64,000 nt of DNA from Shewanella sp. 10N.286.48.A6 (GTDB lineage Bacteria; Pseudomonadota; Gammaproteobacteria; Enterobacterales; Shewanellaceae): positions 67,565-131,564 of the forward strand of contig NZ_MCVI01000001.1 of assembly GCF_002873135.1 (NCBI RefSeq). The letters run 5' to 3'. The notes under the pieces are model-generated. The model was not told the origin of the DNA. It ran no database searches and worked only from the letters and a program-made list of their open reading frames with translations. Both the position numbers and the translations under genes were made by a program. Positions 46,347 to 55,135 of this stretch are shown here, piece after piece (positions within the stretch are counted from its first letter, which is position 1; every line of letters begins with the position of its first letter).

Positions 46347-47393
46347 ATGAGCATGGCACTAAATCAGACAGCAAAGCAGACGGTAAAAGTCATAGATGAT
46401 TGTCCATTAGAAGATATTCAAGCTGTGATTGAGGCAATGAATATTGAAAACACCGTTCAGCCCGTTATCTTTAAAGGTGCTTGCCGCCATTGGCCGCTGG
46501 TTCAGGCAGGTTTAGATTCTGCTAAATCAGCCGCTGACTACCTGTTGTCTTTTTATCAAGAAACGCCGGTTACTGCCTATTATGTTGCGCCTGAACATAA
46601 AGGCAGAGTTTTTTATAATGAGCAGGTCAATGGCTTTAATTACCAAGCCAGCCAACTCAACTTAAGACAAGTGATTGATAAGTTATTTGCCCACCAAGAT
46701 GATCAATTGCCGCCAAGTATTTATATGGGCTCCACCGAGATAAACCATTTTTTGCCCGGACTTGCGGCTGAAAATAGCGTTAATATCGACCCCATAAAAC
46801 CACTCACCAGTGTCTGGCTAGGTAATCAATCACGCATTGCTGCCCACTTTGATTTTCCACAAAACCTCGCTTGTAATGTTGTCGGAAAACGCACCTTTAC
46901 TCTTTTCCCACCTGAACAGGTGGCCAATTTATATATTGGCCCGATGGAGTTTGCCCCCGGCGGACAAGAAATTAGCATGGTGGACTTCGATAATCCTGAC
47001 TTTGAGCGTTTCCCTAAATTTACCCACGCATTAGCGGCCTCACAAACCGCTGAATTAGAAGCTGGTGACGTACTCTATGTTCCAAGTATGTGGTGGCACC
47101 ATGTGGCGGGTAATCAAGCCTTTAATGTGCTTATTACCCACTGGTGGCGTGACAGTCCAGGTTATTTAGGTAGACCCAATAATGCCCTAGCCTTGGCGAT
47201 GCTGAGTTTACGCTCATTACCAAAAGCGCAGCGCCAAGCATGGAAAGCCATGTTTGAGCATTATGTTTTTGACCATGATGACGACGATGTAGCGCACATC
47301 CCTAAAGAGGCTCAAGGGATGCAAACCAAACCGCTAGATGAGCTCAATGCACGTAAATTAAGAGCTGATTTAATCAATAAATTAAAACGCTAA
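46347..47393 (+). CDS. JmjC/cupin-like Fe(II)/2-oxoglutarate oxygenase
   Basis: A 348-residue cupin_8 (JmjC-type) protein. The HxD metal motif is in AHFDFPQNLACNVVGKRTF, followed by the distal histidine of DVLYVPSMWWHHVAG. This gives the complete facial triad for Fe(II) and 2-oxoglutarate. Such proteins hydroxylate residues of other proteins or peptides. I take ATG 46347 (or 46353); an upstream in-frame ATG at 46329 has no better signal. It is the third gene of the cassette. Confidence 0.87.
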   Translation: MSMALNQTAKQTVKVIDDCPLEDIQAVIEAMNIENTVQPVIFKGACRHWPLVQAGLDSAKSAADYLLSFYQETPVTAYYVAPEHKGRVFYNEQVNGFNYQASQLNLRQVIDKLFAHQDDQLPPSIYMGSTEINHFLPGLAAENSVNIDPIKPLTSVWLGNQSRIAAHFDFPQNLACNVVGKRTFTLFPPEQVANLYIGPMEFAPGGQEISMVDFDNPDFERFPKFTHALAASQTAELEAGDVLYVPSMWWHHVAGNQAFNVLITHWWRDSPGYLGRPNNALALAMLSLRSLPKAQRQAWKAMFEHYVFDHDDDDVAHIPKEAQGMQTKPLDELNARKLRADLINKLKR

Positions 47394-47475
47394 CCGCTTT
47401 TGCCAAGCAACTTATTTTAGCAAATACGTCTTTAATATCATGACATTAAAAGCAAATACAGTTTAAGGAATGCCA

Positions 47476-48972
47476 ATGAACATACCAAATAAACCCATTA
47501 AAAAGGTCGTCATCGCCGGTGGCGGCACCGCAGGTTGGATGACAGCTGCGGCATTAACTAAGTTATTAGGTAAAAACCTTGAAGTAGTATTAGTTGAGTC
47601 TGATGAAATCGGTACTGTGGGTGTCGGTGAAGCAACCATCCCAACACTGCATATTTTTCATCGCTTATTAGGCATTAAAGAACAAGATGTCATGGCGGCC
47701 ACCAATGCTACCTTTAAACTGGGCATTTCTTTTGAAAACTGGCATGACGTCGGCAAAGATTATATTCACTCATTTGGTTTTTTAGGCAAAGATTGCTGGG
47801 CTTGTGGCTTTCAACATTTTTGGCTTAAGGGTCAGCAACGTGGGCTAGTCAGTGAAATTGGTGATTATTGCACCGAACATTTGGCCGCCCGCGAAGGTCG
47901 ATTTGCCGTGTTACCTAATCAAGATTACAACCATGCCTATCATATGGATGCCAGCTTATACGCCAAGTTCTTGCGGGTTATTGCAGAGCAGCACGGTATT
48001 AAGCGTATTGAAGGCAAAATATCAGCGGTACAGCAGCACCATGATAATGGCCATATCAGCGCGTTAACACTGATGTCAGGTGAAGTGATTGAAGGTGACT
48101 TATTTATTGATTGTACCGGCTTTAAGGCCTTATTAATCGAGCAAACCCTTAATGCAGGTTTTGATGACTGGAGCCATTGGTTACCTTGTGATAGCGCCAT
48201 TGCGGTGCAAACAAAAACCACCAGCAAGCCCATTCCCTATACTCGTTCAATTGCCCGAGAATCCGGCTGGCAGTGGCGCATCCCGCTACAAAGCCGCACT
48301 GGCAACGGTATTGTGTTTTGCAGTAAATACATCAGTGATGATGAAGCTAAAGCCACCTTAATGGAAAACATTGAAGGTGAACCATTAACTGAACCACGAG
48401 TGATAAAGTTCCGCACCGGTAGTCGCCGTAAAACCTGGGATAAAAACTGTGTCGCCATTGGTCTTTCATCTGGTTTTTTAGAGCCATTAGAGTCCACCAG
48501 CATTCATTTAATTCAGCGCGGTATTGTACGTTTACTGCAAATGTTCCCTTCACAAGGCATTGTTGAAGAAGATATCAATGAGTTTAACCAACAGACTCGC
48601 ACAGAAACCGAGAATATTCGTGACTTCATTATCTTGCATTATAAAGTCACTGACAGAGTCGATACACGTTTTTGGCGTCATTGTAAGAGCATGGACGTAC
48701 CTGCCTCATTGCAACATCGTATCGATATGTTTGATGCTTCAGGTAAAGTCTACAAACACGGTAATGAGTTATTTGGTGAAAGCTCTTGGATACAAGTAAT
48801 GATGGGCCAAGGTCTAGCGCCGAAACAATATCACCCGATTGTGGATATGATGGAAGATGCAGAACTTGAAAGCTTCTTAGGCAATATCAAAGCAAAAGTG
48901 AAACACAAAGTGGCTAATTTGCCTGATCATTATGAGTTTGTGCAGCATTACTGCAAATCAAAAATGCTTTAA
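47476..48972 (+). CDS. Flavin-dependent tryptophan halogenase-like protein 2
   Basis: A 498-residue paralogue of the halogenase-like protein at 43883. FAD motif GGGTAGWMTAA, GVGEATIPTL, catalytic lysine in NATFKLGISFENW, glutamate in GFLEPLESTSIHL and a complete WQWRIP for WxWxIP. All key halogenase residues are therefore present. I start at ATG 47476, six bases after AAGGA. Both halogenase-like copies in one operon suggest two positions on one substrate, or an obligate pair. Confidence 0.9.
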   Translation: MNIPNKPIKKVVIAGGGTAGWMTAAALTKLLGKNLEVVLVESDEIGTVGVGEATIPTLHIFHRLLGIKEQDVMAATNATFKLGISFENWHDVGKDYIHSFGFLGKDCWACGFQHFWLKGQQRGLVSEIGDYCTEHLAAREGRFAVLPNQDYNHAYHMDASLYAKFLRVIAEQHGIKRIEGKISAVQQHHDNGHISALTLMSGEVIEGDLFIDCTGFKALLIEQTLNAGFDDWSHWLPCDSAIAVQTKTTSKPIPYTRSIARESGWQWRIPLQSRTGNGIVFCSKYISDDEAKATLMENIEGEPLTEPRVIKFRTGSRRKTWDKNCVAIGLSSGFLEPLESTSIHLIQRGIVRLLQMFPSQGIVEEDINEFNQQTRTETENIRDFIILHYKVTDRVDTRFWRHCKSMDVPASLQHRIDMFDASGKVYKHGNELFGESSWIQVMMGQGLAPKQYHPIVDMMEDAELESFLGNIKAKVKHKVANLPDHYEFVQHYCKSKML

Positions 48973-49017
48973 CTCATTCTAATCGCTTGATAGGTATAGA
49001 TAACGGATCCGCATATT

Positions 49018-49803
49018 ATGGTCGATGTAACATCAGCAGCACCTAAGTCAGATAAACATATGCCAGATAAACATAAGCCGGCTGGCAGCAATAACTTAAA
49101 TGCTATGGTGCTGGTCAAAAAGCCCATCAAGCCGCAAGTGGTTTATATCGGTGAGTTAAAAACACCGGTGATTGTGATTGATGACTTTACTGCTGATGTA
49201 TCTGAGCTTCAGGCCTGTGCCAGTCAAATCGATTTCAATCTCGATATGGGGTCTTACTACCCTGGTGTGCGGGCAAAATTACCTAAAGACTATGTTATTG
49301 AAGTGCTTAATCATATATTCCAGCTAATTTATGATGTGTACAAGGTGCCAACCAATTTACGAATTAAGCCTCAAGCGACCTATTTTTCGTTAATTAACCG
49401 TCAGCCAGAAAGCTTAACCACCTTGCAGCGGATCCCCCACTTTGATACCCCTGCGCCCTACTATTTTGCCATTTTACAATATTTGAACGACCAGCCCCAC
49501 GGCGCCACGGCGTTTTTTAAACATAAACCCAGTGGTTTTGAACGTATTACTCAACAAAACATGCAGCAATATTTTAATGCTGCCGAGCCCTATTTACAGC
49601 AAATAGCCCCTAAACCTGCCAAGTATTTTGTTGAAAGTAACGCCTATTATCAGCAACATCATCAAATTGAATACAAGCAACACCGTTTGGTGATTTACCC
49701 CGGTAACCTATTACACTCGACCTTGGTAAACCTTGATACTGACATTGACAGTAATCCTGATACTGGTCGGCTAACCGCCAATATTTTTATCAATATTGAA
49801 TAA
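49018..49803 (+). CDS. DUF6445-like protein with 2OG-oxygenase features
   Basis: A 261-residue soluble protein. I match it by memory to DUF6445. It shows HFDTPAPYYFAILQYLN and later RLVIYPGNLLHSTLVN. HxD followed by a distal His, with a nearby Arg, suggests a prolyl-4-hydroxylase-like Fe(II)/2-oxoglutarate fold. It is the fifth cassette gene, 45 bp after halogenase 2. The first 30 residues are low-complexity (Lys/Pro/Asp). Confidence 0.7.
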   Translation: MVDVTSAAPKSDKHMPDKHKPAGSNNLNAMVLVKKPIKPQVVYIGELKTPVIVIDDFTADVSELQACASQIDFNLDMGSYYPGVRAKLPKDYVIEVLNHIFQLIYDVYKVPTNLRIKPQATYFSLINRQPESLTTLQRIPHFDTPAPYYFAILQYLNDQPHGATAFFKHKPSGFERITQQNMQQYFNAAEPYLQQIAPKPAKYFVESNAYYQQHHQIEYKQHRLVIYPGNLLHSTLVNLDTDIDSNPDTGRLTANIFINIE

Positions 49804-49936
49804 TATCTACAGTAATTATCCGCCAAGTCAGTGATTGAACAAGCCGTATGCCTTAATACCTAACAAACTAACATTGTACAAACGAGTACATGACTAAAAC
49901 ATTAATAGCAAAAGCCAATCCAGCAAGGAGCCTGTG

Positions 49937-52588
49937 ATGACACCGAAAACACCAACAGCTATGAAAGGGCTTACAAAAAAGGTTCAGCTAGCGTTAACAC
50001 TTACTGCGGCTGCAACAAGCCTTATCAGTGTTTCAACAAATGTTGTTGCATCTTCGGTGAATGCCTCATCACAGTCTCAAGCTTCATCACAAACTCATGC
50101 CTTATCGGTTTTATCAATAAGTGAACAACAACGCTTACAACATCGTTTGTCCAATGTAGAAGCTGAAATTGAGCGCCTTTTACCGCAGCTTACTTTAGAA
50201 GAAAAAGTTTCACTGGTGCACGCTGGCGGTAAATTTCATATCACTGCTATTGAGCGATTAAATATTCATGAAATGTGGATGTCAGATGGCCCCCATGGCG
50301 TCCGTTATGAAATCGACCGAAACTCATGGGCGCCTGCTGGCTGGACCAATGACTACTCCACTTACTTGCCGCCATTAACCGCTGTTGCAGCAAGTTGGGA
50401 CCCGCACATGGCAAGCTTACACGGCAATGTTTTAGGCGCCGAAGCCCGTCATCGCAACAAAGATTTAATCCTCGGCCCTGGGGTTAATTTAGCCCGTTTA
50501 CCTTTGTATGGGCGTAACTTTGAATACATGGGTGAAGACCCCTTTTTGGCAGCCGCACTAGTAGTGCCGACAATTAAAGCCATTCAAGCCAATGATGTAG
50601 GCGCCACTGCCAAGCATTATGCCCTTAACACGCAAGAGTTAAACCGCACAGGCGTTAACGCCATACCCGATGAGCGTACCTTACGAGAAGTGTATTTACC
50701 GGCATTTGAAGCCGCAGTAAAGCTCGCTAATGTGCACGCGATTATGGGCGCTTATAATGAATTTCGTGGTACTAATGCTAATCAAAGTAAGCATCTCATT
50801 AAAACCATTTTAAAAGGTGAATGGGGCTACGAAGGCGTGCTTCTCACAGATTGGAATGTTGATATCAATACCTATGACGCCGCCATGAATGGCCTTGATA
50901 TCGAAATGGGTACTGACGTAGCCAGTTACGATGAATACTTTTTAGCAAAGCCGCTATTAGAGATGATCAAAGCGGGCAAAGTGCCTGAGGCTGAATTAGA
51001 CGATAAGGTTCGCCGTATTCTAAGAGTTCAGCTCAGTATCGGGATGATGGATAAACAACGTTTATCAGGCGAGCGCAATACCCAGGCCCATCGTGATGAT
51101 GCAAGAACCATTGCCACCAACGGTGTTGTCCTATTAAAGAATGATAATCGCGTATTGCCACTGGATAGCAACAAGGTAACAAACATTCTGGTTTTAGGCC
51201 CTAATGCCGATAAGCGTCATGGTTTCGGTGGCGGCTCATCAGAAGTCAAAGCCCTATATGAAATAAGCCCACTTGATGGTCTTAAAGCTAAGTTTGAGCA
51301 AGCAGGAAGCAAGGTAAAGATTGAACATATGCGCCCTGCCAGTAGTCAATTTATGCCCATTCCCAATGATTACCTCACCACACGACATTGGACTGGCACG
51401 CCGTCATGGCAGATTAATTACTTTACCGATACCAAGATGGAGCAATTAAGCAGTGAATCATGGATTGCAGACCCACAGTTTGATTCCAAGGGCAAAGCGC
51501 AAATCATCGAAATCAAAGCTAACATTAAGCCAATGGAAACGGGCAACCATACCTTAAAGATTAAAGGTAGCGGCACAGTATCGTTAACCATTAATGATAA
51601 CCGTTTAGTCAGCAGTACTCAGGTCACTGATGCAAAAGTGTTAAGCCAAGATATCAAGCTAACCGCAGATGAAACCTATGCATTTAGCCTAACTTATCAA
51701 GGTGATGAAACCGTCACTTTAGGCTGGGAAACACCTAACAACTTATATAACACAGAAAAAGAATATCTCGCCGCAGCGAAAAACGCTGATGCAGTAGTTT
51801 ATTTTGGTGGTTTGAGCCATGCTGATGATCGTGAATCTATTGATCGCCCTGATATGAAGTTGCCAGGTCAACAAGATGAAATTATCGCTAAGCTATTAAC
51901 AGCTAACCCAAATACCGTGATATTTATGATTGGAGGCTCAGCGGTAGAAATGCCATGGGCAGATGATGCCAATGCTGTGTTATGGGGCTGGTATGGCGGT
52001 ATGGAAGCTGGACATGCTTACGCTGACATCCTATTTGGTGATGAAAACCCCAGCGGAAAGATGCCGATAACATTACCGAAAAAACTCGCTGATACCGCGC
52101 CAATTGCCCTAAATGATTATAACGAAAAGGAATCACGTTATAGCGAAGGTGTATTTATTGGTTATCGCTGGTTCGAGCAACAAAATATCACCCCACAATT
52201 TCCTTTTGGCCACGGTCTATCCTATAGCGATTTCACCTACTCAGACATTCAACTTTCAACTGATAATATCAAAGCTGATGACACGATTACTGTTACTGCA
52301 ACAATAACCAATAGCAGTAACATCGCTGGCGCTGAAGTGACTCAGTTATATTTGCATGATCTTAACGCCAGTGTCCCGCGACCTGCCAAAGAGTTAAAAG
52401 GCTTTAATAAAGTGTGGCTCAAAGCCGGTGAAAGCAAACAAGTGAGTTTCAACTTAACCACACGAGACTTATCTTTTTGGGATGTAAAATCCAATGATTG
52501 GCTCGCTGAAACCGGTGAATTTGAAGTGATGATTGGCGCGTCTGTCGCTGATATAAAGTTGCGTAAAAAGTTTACCTACACGCAGTAG
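49937..52588 (+). CDS. GH3 beta-glucosidase with PA14 insertion
   Basis: An 883-residue exported GH3 enzyme; AAGGAG lies six bases before ATG 49937. It has a signal peptide (about 1-45, ending VVASSVNA) and a GH3 barrel with nucleophile D305 in GVLLTDWNVD. A PA14-like beta domain is inserted in the second domain (about 455-600, with SWQINYFTDTK and TLKIKGSGTVSLTIND). A fibronectin-type III-like C terminus follows (KELKGFNKVWLKAGESKQ). It should release glucose from beta-linked oligosaccharides in the periplasm. Terminator at 52623. Confidence 0.92.
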   Translation: MTPKTPTAMKGLTKKVQLALTLTAAATSLISVSTNVVASSVNASSQSQASSQTHALSVLSISEQQRLQHRLSNVEAEIERLLPQLTLEEKVSLVHAGGKFHITAIERLNIHEMWMSDGPHGVRYEIDRNSWAPAGWTNDYSTYLPPLTAVAASWDPHMASLHGNVLGAEARHRNKDLILGPGVNLARLPLYGRNFEYMGEDPFLAAALVVPTIKAIQANDVGATAKHYALNTQELNRTGVNAIPDERTLREVYLPAFEAAVKLANVHAIMGAYNEFRGTNANQSKHLIKTILKGEWGYEGVLLTDWNVDINTYDAAMNGLDIEMGTDVASYDEYFLAKPLLEMIKAGKVPEAELDDKVRRILRVQLSIGMMDKQRLSGERNTQAHRDDARTIATNGVVLLKNDNRVLPLDSNKVTNILVLGPNADKRHGFGGGSSEVKALYEISPLDGLKAKFEQAGSKVKIEHMRPASSQFMPIPNDYLTTRHWTGTPSWQINYFTDTKMEQLSSESWIADPQFDSKGKAQIIEIKANIKPMETGNHTLKIKGSGTVSLTINDNRLVSSTQVTDAKVLSQDIKLTADETYAFSLTYQGDETVTLGWETPNNLYNTEKEYLAAAKNADAVVYFGGLSHADDRESIDRPDMKLPGQQDEIIAKLLTANPNTVIFMIGGSAVEMPWADDANAVLWGWYGGMEAGHAYADILFGDENPSGKMPITLPKKLADTAPIALNDYNEKESRYSEGVFIGYRWFEQQNITPQFPFGHGLSYSDFTYSDIQLSTDNIKADDTITVTATITNSSNIAGAEVTQLYLHDLNASVPRPAKELKGFNKVWLKAGESKQVSFNLTTRDLSFWDVKSNDWLAETGEFEVMIGASVADIKLRKKFTYTQ

Positions 52589-52622
52589 CAAGCTGAATTA
52601 AATAACGACAACTGATAGATAT

Positions 52623-52650
52623 AAAGGGTGAGCAAATAGCTCACCCTTTT
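52623..52650. terminator. Bidirectional terminator between GH3 and DTW genes
   Basis: AAAGGGTGAGC, loop AAATA, GCTCACCCTTTT; the genes converge here. Confidence 0.9.
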
Positions 52651-52665
52651 ATTATATTGTTGAGT

Positions 52666-53295
52666 TTACGCCTTGAGATTCAACTGCTGCAATAATAGCG
52701 CGGTAATTTCAGCGGCCAGCTCGTTTTCTCCAATCTCATTGAGTATTTCAATCGCGCACTCTGCAGTGCATAACCCCCCTTCTACTTGATTGCGCCTTAA
52801 TTGATATAAAGATGCATGTTTCGGCGTTAAGCTGACTTTTTCAAGTGCCTGTAAATAAGGGCTGCGGTTATACATTTTGCGCGCTTCTTGCCAGGTGGCA
52901 TCGATAATCACTAGCGCATCAAACTGAGCTAAAGCTGACGGTTTAGAAGTAGTAGATGAAGGGATAACTGCAGCCTTAGACGACTTTTCTGAAAAAGCCT
53001 CATCATCAACCTTTAACGGGTTTGTCTCCTCTTCAGATGGGAACACTAAAGCCACTTTTCCTGAGGCGATCATTTGCAATAACTCATCACTTGGGGATTT
53101 ACGTTGCCAAGTGATCACCGGCGCAGCATCAGCCAAGACTTGCGTAACCCACTGGCCAGTATTGGTTGCTCTGGTTAGCTCTCGCTCATGGGTTAATAAC
53201 ACTATTTTCATATATAAGGTTTCACAGTTTTCAAAATATCGAATATCTGCCAAACAGTTCTGGCAGCTTAATTTTACTAGCTTACAGGATTGCAT
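52666..53295 (-). CDS. DTW-domain tRNA-uridine aminocarboxypropyltransferase
   Basis: A 209-residue DTW-domain protein. The family motif is DATWQEARKMYNRSPYL (about residues 132-148), followed by YQLRRNQVEGGLCTAE. Family members such as E. coli TapT (YfiP) transfer an aminocarboxypropyl group from SAM to uridine in tRNA. The start is unclear: ATG 53295 adds a Cys-rich N terminus (C4, C11, C14, C24) that could mimic the usual zinc site, while ATG 53211 (MKIVLLTHERE) fits the core. Neither has a strong ribosome site. Confidence 0.82.
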   Translation of the reverse strand: MQSCKLVKLSCQNCLADIRYFENCETLYMKIVLLTHERELTRATNTGQWVTQVLADAAPVITWQRKSPSDELLQMIASGKVALVFPSEEETNPLKVDDEAFSEKSSKAAVIPSSTTSKPSALAQFDALVIIDATWQEARKMYNRSPYLQALEKVSLTPKHASLYQLRRNQVEGGLCTAECAIEILNEIGENELAAEITALLLQQLNLKA

Positions 53296-53302
53296 TTTGC
53301 AG
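53290..53302. promoter_or_regulatory. LuxO/SypG-type box upstream of wzi-like gene
   Basis: TTGCATTTTGCAG agrees with the LuxO consensus TTGCA-W3-TGCAA except for the last base. It lies 106 bp upstream of a sigma-54-like element and overlaps the farthest possible start codon of the DTW gene. Confidence 0.5.
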
Positions 53303-53407
53303 GCCTACTGCTCTGCAGCCATTCGCTGCTTGTGCTAATCATTGACTAATTATCAATTAATACAAAAAATTAATCCTCAGGCTGCATCAATAATTTTTGT
53401 AACTAAC

Positions 53408-53423
53408 TGGCTATCTTTGTGCC
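53408..53423 (+). promoter_or_regulatory. Candidate sigma-54 promoter of the wzi-like gene
   Basis: TGGCTATCTTTGTGCC has GG and GC separated by ten bases as required. The fit to the remaining consensus is moderate. It would give a leader of about 125 bases before 53559. Confidence 0.4.
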
Positions 53424-53558
53424 GCGAGGCTTGAGTGTTTTGTAACATTCAGTAAAAATTGCTTTTCTCAATACGTTAATTACACAATTGGCTGTTATCA
53501 TAGCGCTAACAACTAATTTTTATCATTTGGTGAGTCATTTCACCCCAAAGAGCATTCA

Positions 53559-55028
53559 ATGAAGTTAAAAATACTAGCAGGGATAGCACTATTTACTAGC
53601 TTTTCTACCCAAGCCGCTTGGTGGGTGGAACCTACAGACTTGCCGCTTAGAGCAGATATACAATTACTTTCTGATACTGGCGTTATTATTCAGCCTGTGA
53701 CTACCTTTCCTTTGATGTGGTCTGGGATAAAAAAAGATTTAGATAATGCTGCTGACAGCCCAATGTCGGTGCATCAAAAAGATGCTTATCATCGTGTGAT
53801 GCGCGCTTACAATAAAGATCATCAAGCTGTGACTTTAGGTGCCAGCTTAAGTGGCGCCAATGAAAAAGCTCGCTTTATTGGTTACGGTAATGACTATCGC
53901 GACAAAGCTGAAGTTGAATTTACAGCAGAAGTCACCCAAGACTGGTTTAGTGGCCGCTTAGCAGCGAGTTACCATTACGACTCAGCAGATGGCAATGAAA
54001 CTCGCCTAGATAATAGCTTTGCAGCAGTCAAACTGGGTAACTGGATTGTCACTGGCGGCGCAGTGCAAAAATATTGGGGCCCAAGTTGGGACTCAGGTTT
54101 AATCCAAACCACCAATGCCAGACCTATGCCAGGCATTACCTTTTCTCGTAATGACAGTAATGCCTTTGAAACCCCTTGGTTAAACTGGGTTGGTCCGTGG
54201 ACCTTTACCACCAGCTTTAGCCAAATGGAAAGTGATCGCTATGTGCCTGACACCCAGCATTGGGGCGCTCGTGGTACCCTAAGACCCATTTCAAAATTAG
54301 AAATTGGCTTTTCTTGGACCATGCAATGGGGCGGTGAAGGCTACGGCAACAGCTTGTCTGATTGGTGGGATGGCTTATTTAATGGCGGGATGTCTGAAGG
54401 TGAGCTTGAAAACGGTCAAGAAAACATGCTCGCAGGTTACGATTTTAGATGGTCTGATACCGCTTGGGGCGTACCTTATGGTATTTACTACGAGCGCATC
54501 CACGAAGACTATCACAATGGCAAACATAAGCTGATTAACGCCTCAAACATGGGTGGGGTTGATGTTTTTATTGCCTCACTTAACACCCGTTTTTTTGCTG
54601 AATACTCAGATACTGCAGCTGCCTGTGGCGAAGACTCTAACGTCTACAACTGCATGTATGAACACGGCTTTTATAAAAGTGGTTATCGTTACTATGGCCG
54701 CAGCTTAGGCAGCACCTATGATAATGATTCTCGCGTTGTGGTGTTAGGTGGTATTACTCAACTACAACATGGCCAAAGCTTATCGACTAAGTTTCGTTAT
54801 GCCAAACTTAACTTTGATGGGGTAGACACTGGTAACCCAACTGGTGGAAATCCGGTATCCCCTGGCCGTTATGAGCGTTTGTTGCAGCTTGATGCCAGTT
54901 ACCACCGACCATTTTATGAAGGTAAGTTAAAACTTGGCGGCACTGTTGGCTACAGTGAGTATCCTGAAGTTGATACCAGCAGCGATTGGGAAACCACCGT
55001 TTACGCTGGTTGGGAACGCGATTTTTAA
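53559..55028 (+). CDS. Capsule assembly Wzi-family outer-membrane protein
   Basis: A 489-residue precursor with signal peptide (MKLKILAGIALFTSFSTQA). A periplasmic N-terminal helical part (WVEPTDLPLRADIQLLSDTG) is followed by a predicted 18-strand barrel ending YAGWERDF. This agrees with Wzi-family proteins, which help anchor or organise capsular or biofilm polysaccharide at the surface. It stands at the edge of the exopolysaccharide control locus and carries its own candidate sigma-54 promoter and enhancer. Confidence 0.87.
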   Translation: MKLKILAGIALFTSFSTQAAWWVEPTDLPLRADIQLLSDTGVIIQPVTTFPLMWSGIKKDLDNAADSPMSVHQKDAYHRVMRAYNKDHQAVTLGASLSGANEKARFIGYGNDYRDKAEVEFTAEVTQDWFSGRLAASYHYDSADGNETRLDNSFAAVKLGNWIVTGGAVQKYWGPSWDSGLIQTTNARPMPGITFSRNDSNAFETPWLNWVGPWTFTTSFSQMESDRYVPDTQHWGARGTLRPISKLEIGFSWTMQWGGEGYGNSLSDWWDGLFNGGMSEGELENGQENMLAGYDFRWSDTAWGVPYGIYYERIHEDYHNGKHKLINASNMGGVDVFIASLNTRFFAEYSDTAAACGEDSNVYNCMYEHGFYKSGYRYYGRSLGSTYDNDSRVVVLGGITQLQHGQSLSTKFRYAKLNFDGVDTGNPTGGNPVSPGRYERLLQLDASYHRPFYEGKLKLGGTVGYSEYPEVDTSSDWETTVYAGWERDF

Positions 55029-55068
55029 TTGCTAATCACAATAGCAAATTAACACACTGAAATATAAT

Positions 55069-55093
55069 AAAGCCCATCATTTGATGGGCTTTT
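55069..55093. terminator. Bidirectional terminator between wzi-like and response-regulator genes
   Basis: AAAGCCCATCA, short loop, TGATGGGCTTTT between convergent genes. Confidence 0.9.
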
Positions 55094-55135
55094 CTGTATT
55101 TCCTATGTAACTAAAACTAAAACAGACTCTTTAAA

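Noticed and set aside
53458..53510. Alternative sigma-54-like TGGCTGTTATCATAGC upstream of the wzi-like gene
   Set aside because: The GG to GC spacing is 11 rather than 10; the element at 53408 fits better.
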